Source: an uncultured bacterium
GTDB lineage: Bacteria > Planctomycetota > UBA8742 > UBA2392
Reading direction: 5' to 3'
DNA length: 64,000 nt
Assembly: GCA_938014885.1 (NCBI GenBank)
Contig: CALLQI010000004.1
Location: forward strand, 1-64,000
Shown here: positions 63,979-64,000 of the stretch, one piece after another
Layout of the letters: every line of letters starts with the position of its first letter
Numbering within the stretch: position 1 is the first letter of the stretch
The notes under the pieces: generated by a model
Database searches by the model: none
Told to the model about the DNA's origin: nothing
The model's input: the letters and a program-made list of their open reading frames with translations, nothing else
Program-made: the position numbers and the translations under genes

Positions 63979-64000
63979 GGCCTGAGGCGAACCGTAGTGG

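Overview
The window is GC-rich and gene-dense, on both strands, and reads as bacterial chromosome from a Gram-negative-type cell: two lipobox-bearing envelope systems, an RND efflux pump, an LpxL-like acyltransferase and an Mrp cation antiporter operon are present. Several traits together suggest an uncultured Planctomycetota or a close relative: a soluble Ser/Thr kinase, TPR proteins fused to or beside peptidase-MA-type (HExxH) proteases, zinc-ribbon membrane proteins, an ECF sigma/FecR pair, a lamin-tail lipoprotein and many lineage-specific secreted proteins. This assignment is inference; no rRNA is present to test it.

Layout. 1-8.0 kb: Ser/Thr kinase, a secreted protein and a zinc-ribbon membrane protein on the minus strand, facing a TPR-metallopeptidase and a second HExxH protein that converge tail to tail. 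8.0-15.3 kb: a large membrane protein, an M19 dipeptidase, a DUF3047 lipoprotein, a glycosyltransferase divergent from gmd, and a lipoprotein gene bounded by 29-bp inverted repeats. 15.4-21 kb: dciA-gyrB, tRNA-Ser(GGA), and rpsU followed by a two-gene ABC exporter. 21.2-28.7 kb: TetR regulator-adaptor-RND pump operon, GNAT and VOC enzymes, htpX and a tiny membrane protein. 28.7-34.6 kb: a 1161-residue heparinase-like/Ig protein, an RlmI-type methyltransferase and an acyltransferase. 34.6-42.7 kb: a pseudopilin, a lamin-tail lipoprotein, FecR/sigma, a PilX-like protein, and repeat-laden intergenic DNA including a 25-copy heptanucleotide array. 42.7-52 kb: DUF4349 lipoprotein, comEC, a zinc-ribbon membrane protein, hemL, a TPR protein and a DinG-type helicase.

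52.2-57.7 kb is the most unusual part: a minus-strand, somewhat lower-GC cassette holding a capsid-like protein, a 73-residue Cys/Gly-motif protein, a 623-residue Trp/Gly/Pro-rich protein, a lipoprotein and a tail-fibre-like protein, with no terminase, portal or integrase. Its apparent promoter carries a run of nine G in the -35/-10 spacer, so expression could be phase-variable. 58-64 kb holds a secreted Ser/Arg-rich and Gly/Trp/His-rich TPR protein, two small unknown proteins, and the translationally coupled antiporter genes mrpE-F-G-(DUF4040/MbhE-like)-B-C, which run toward the right edge.

A recurring theme is regulatory: at least eleven genes that lack a convincing Shine-Dalgarno have a -10-like hexamer placed 6 or 7 nt before the start codon, the arrangement expected of leaderless mRNAs. 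Other genes, especially inside operons, have clear GGAGG-type sites and 1- or 4-nt start/stop overlaps.
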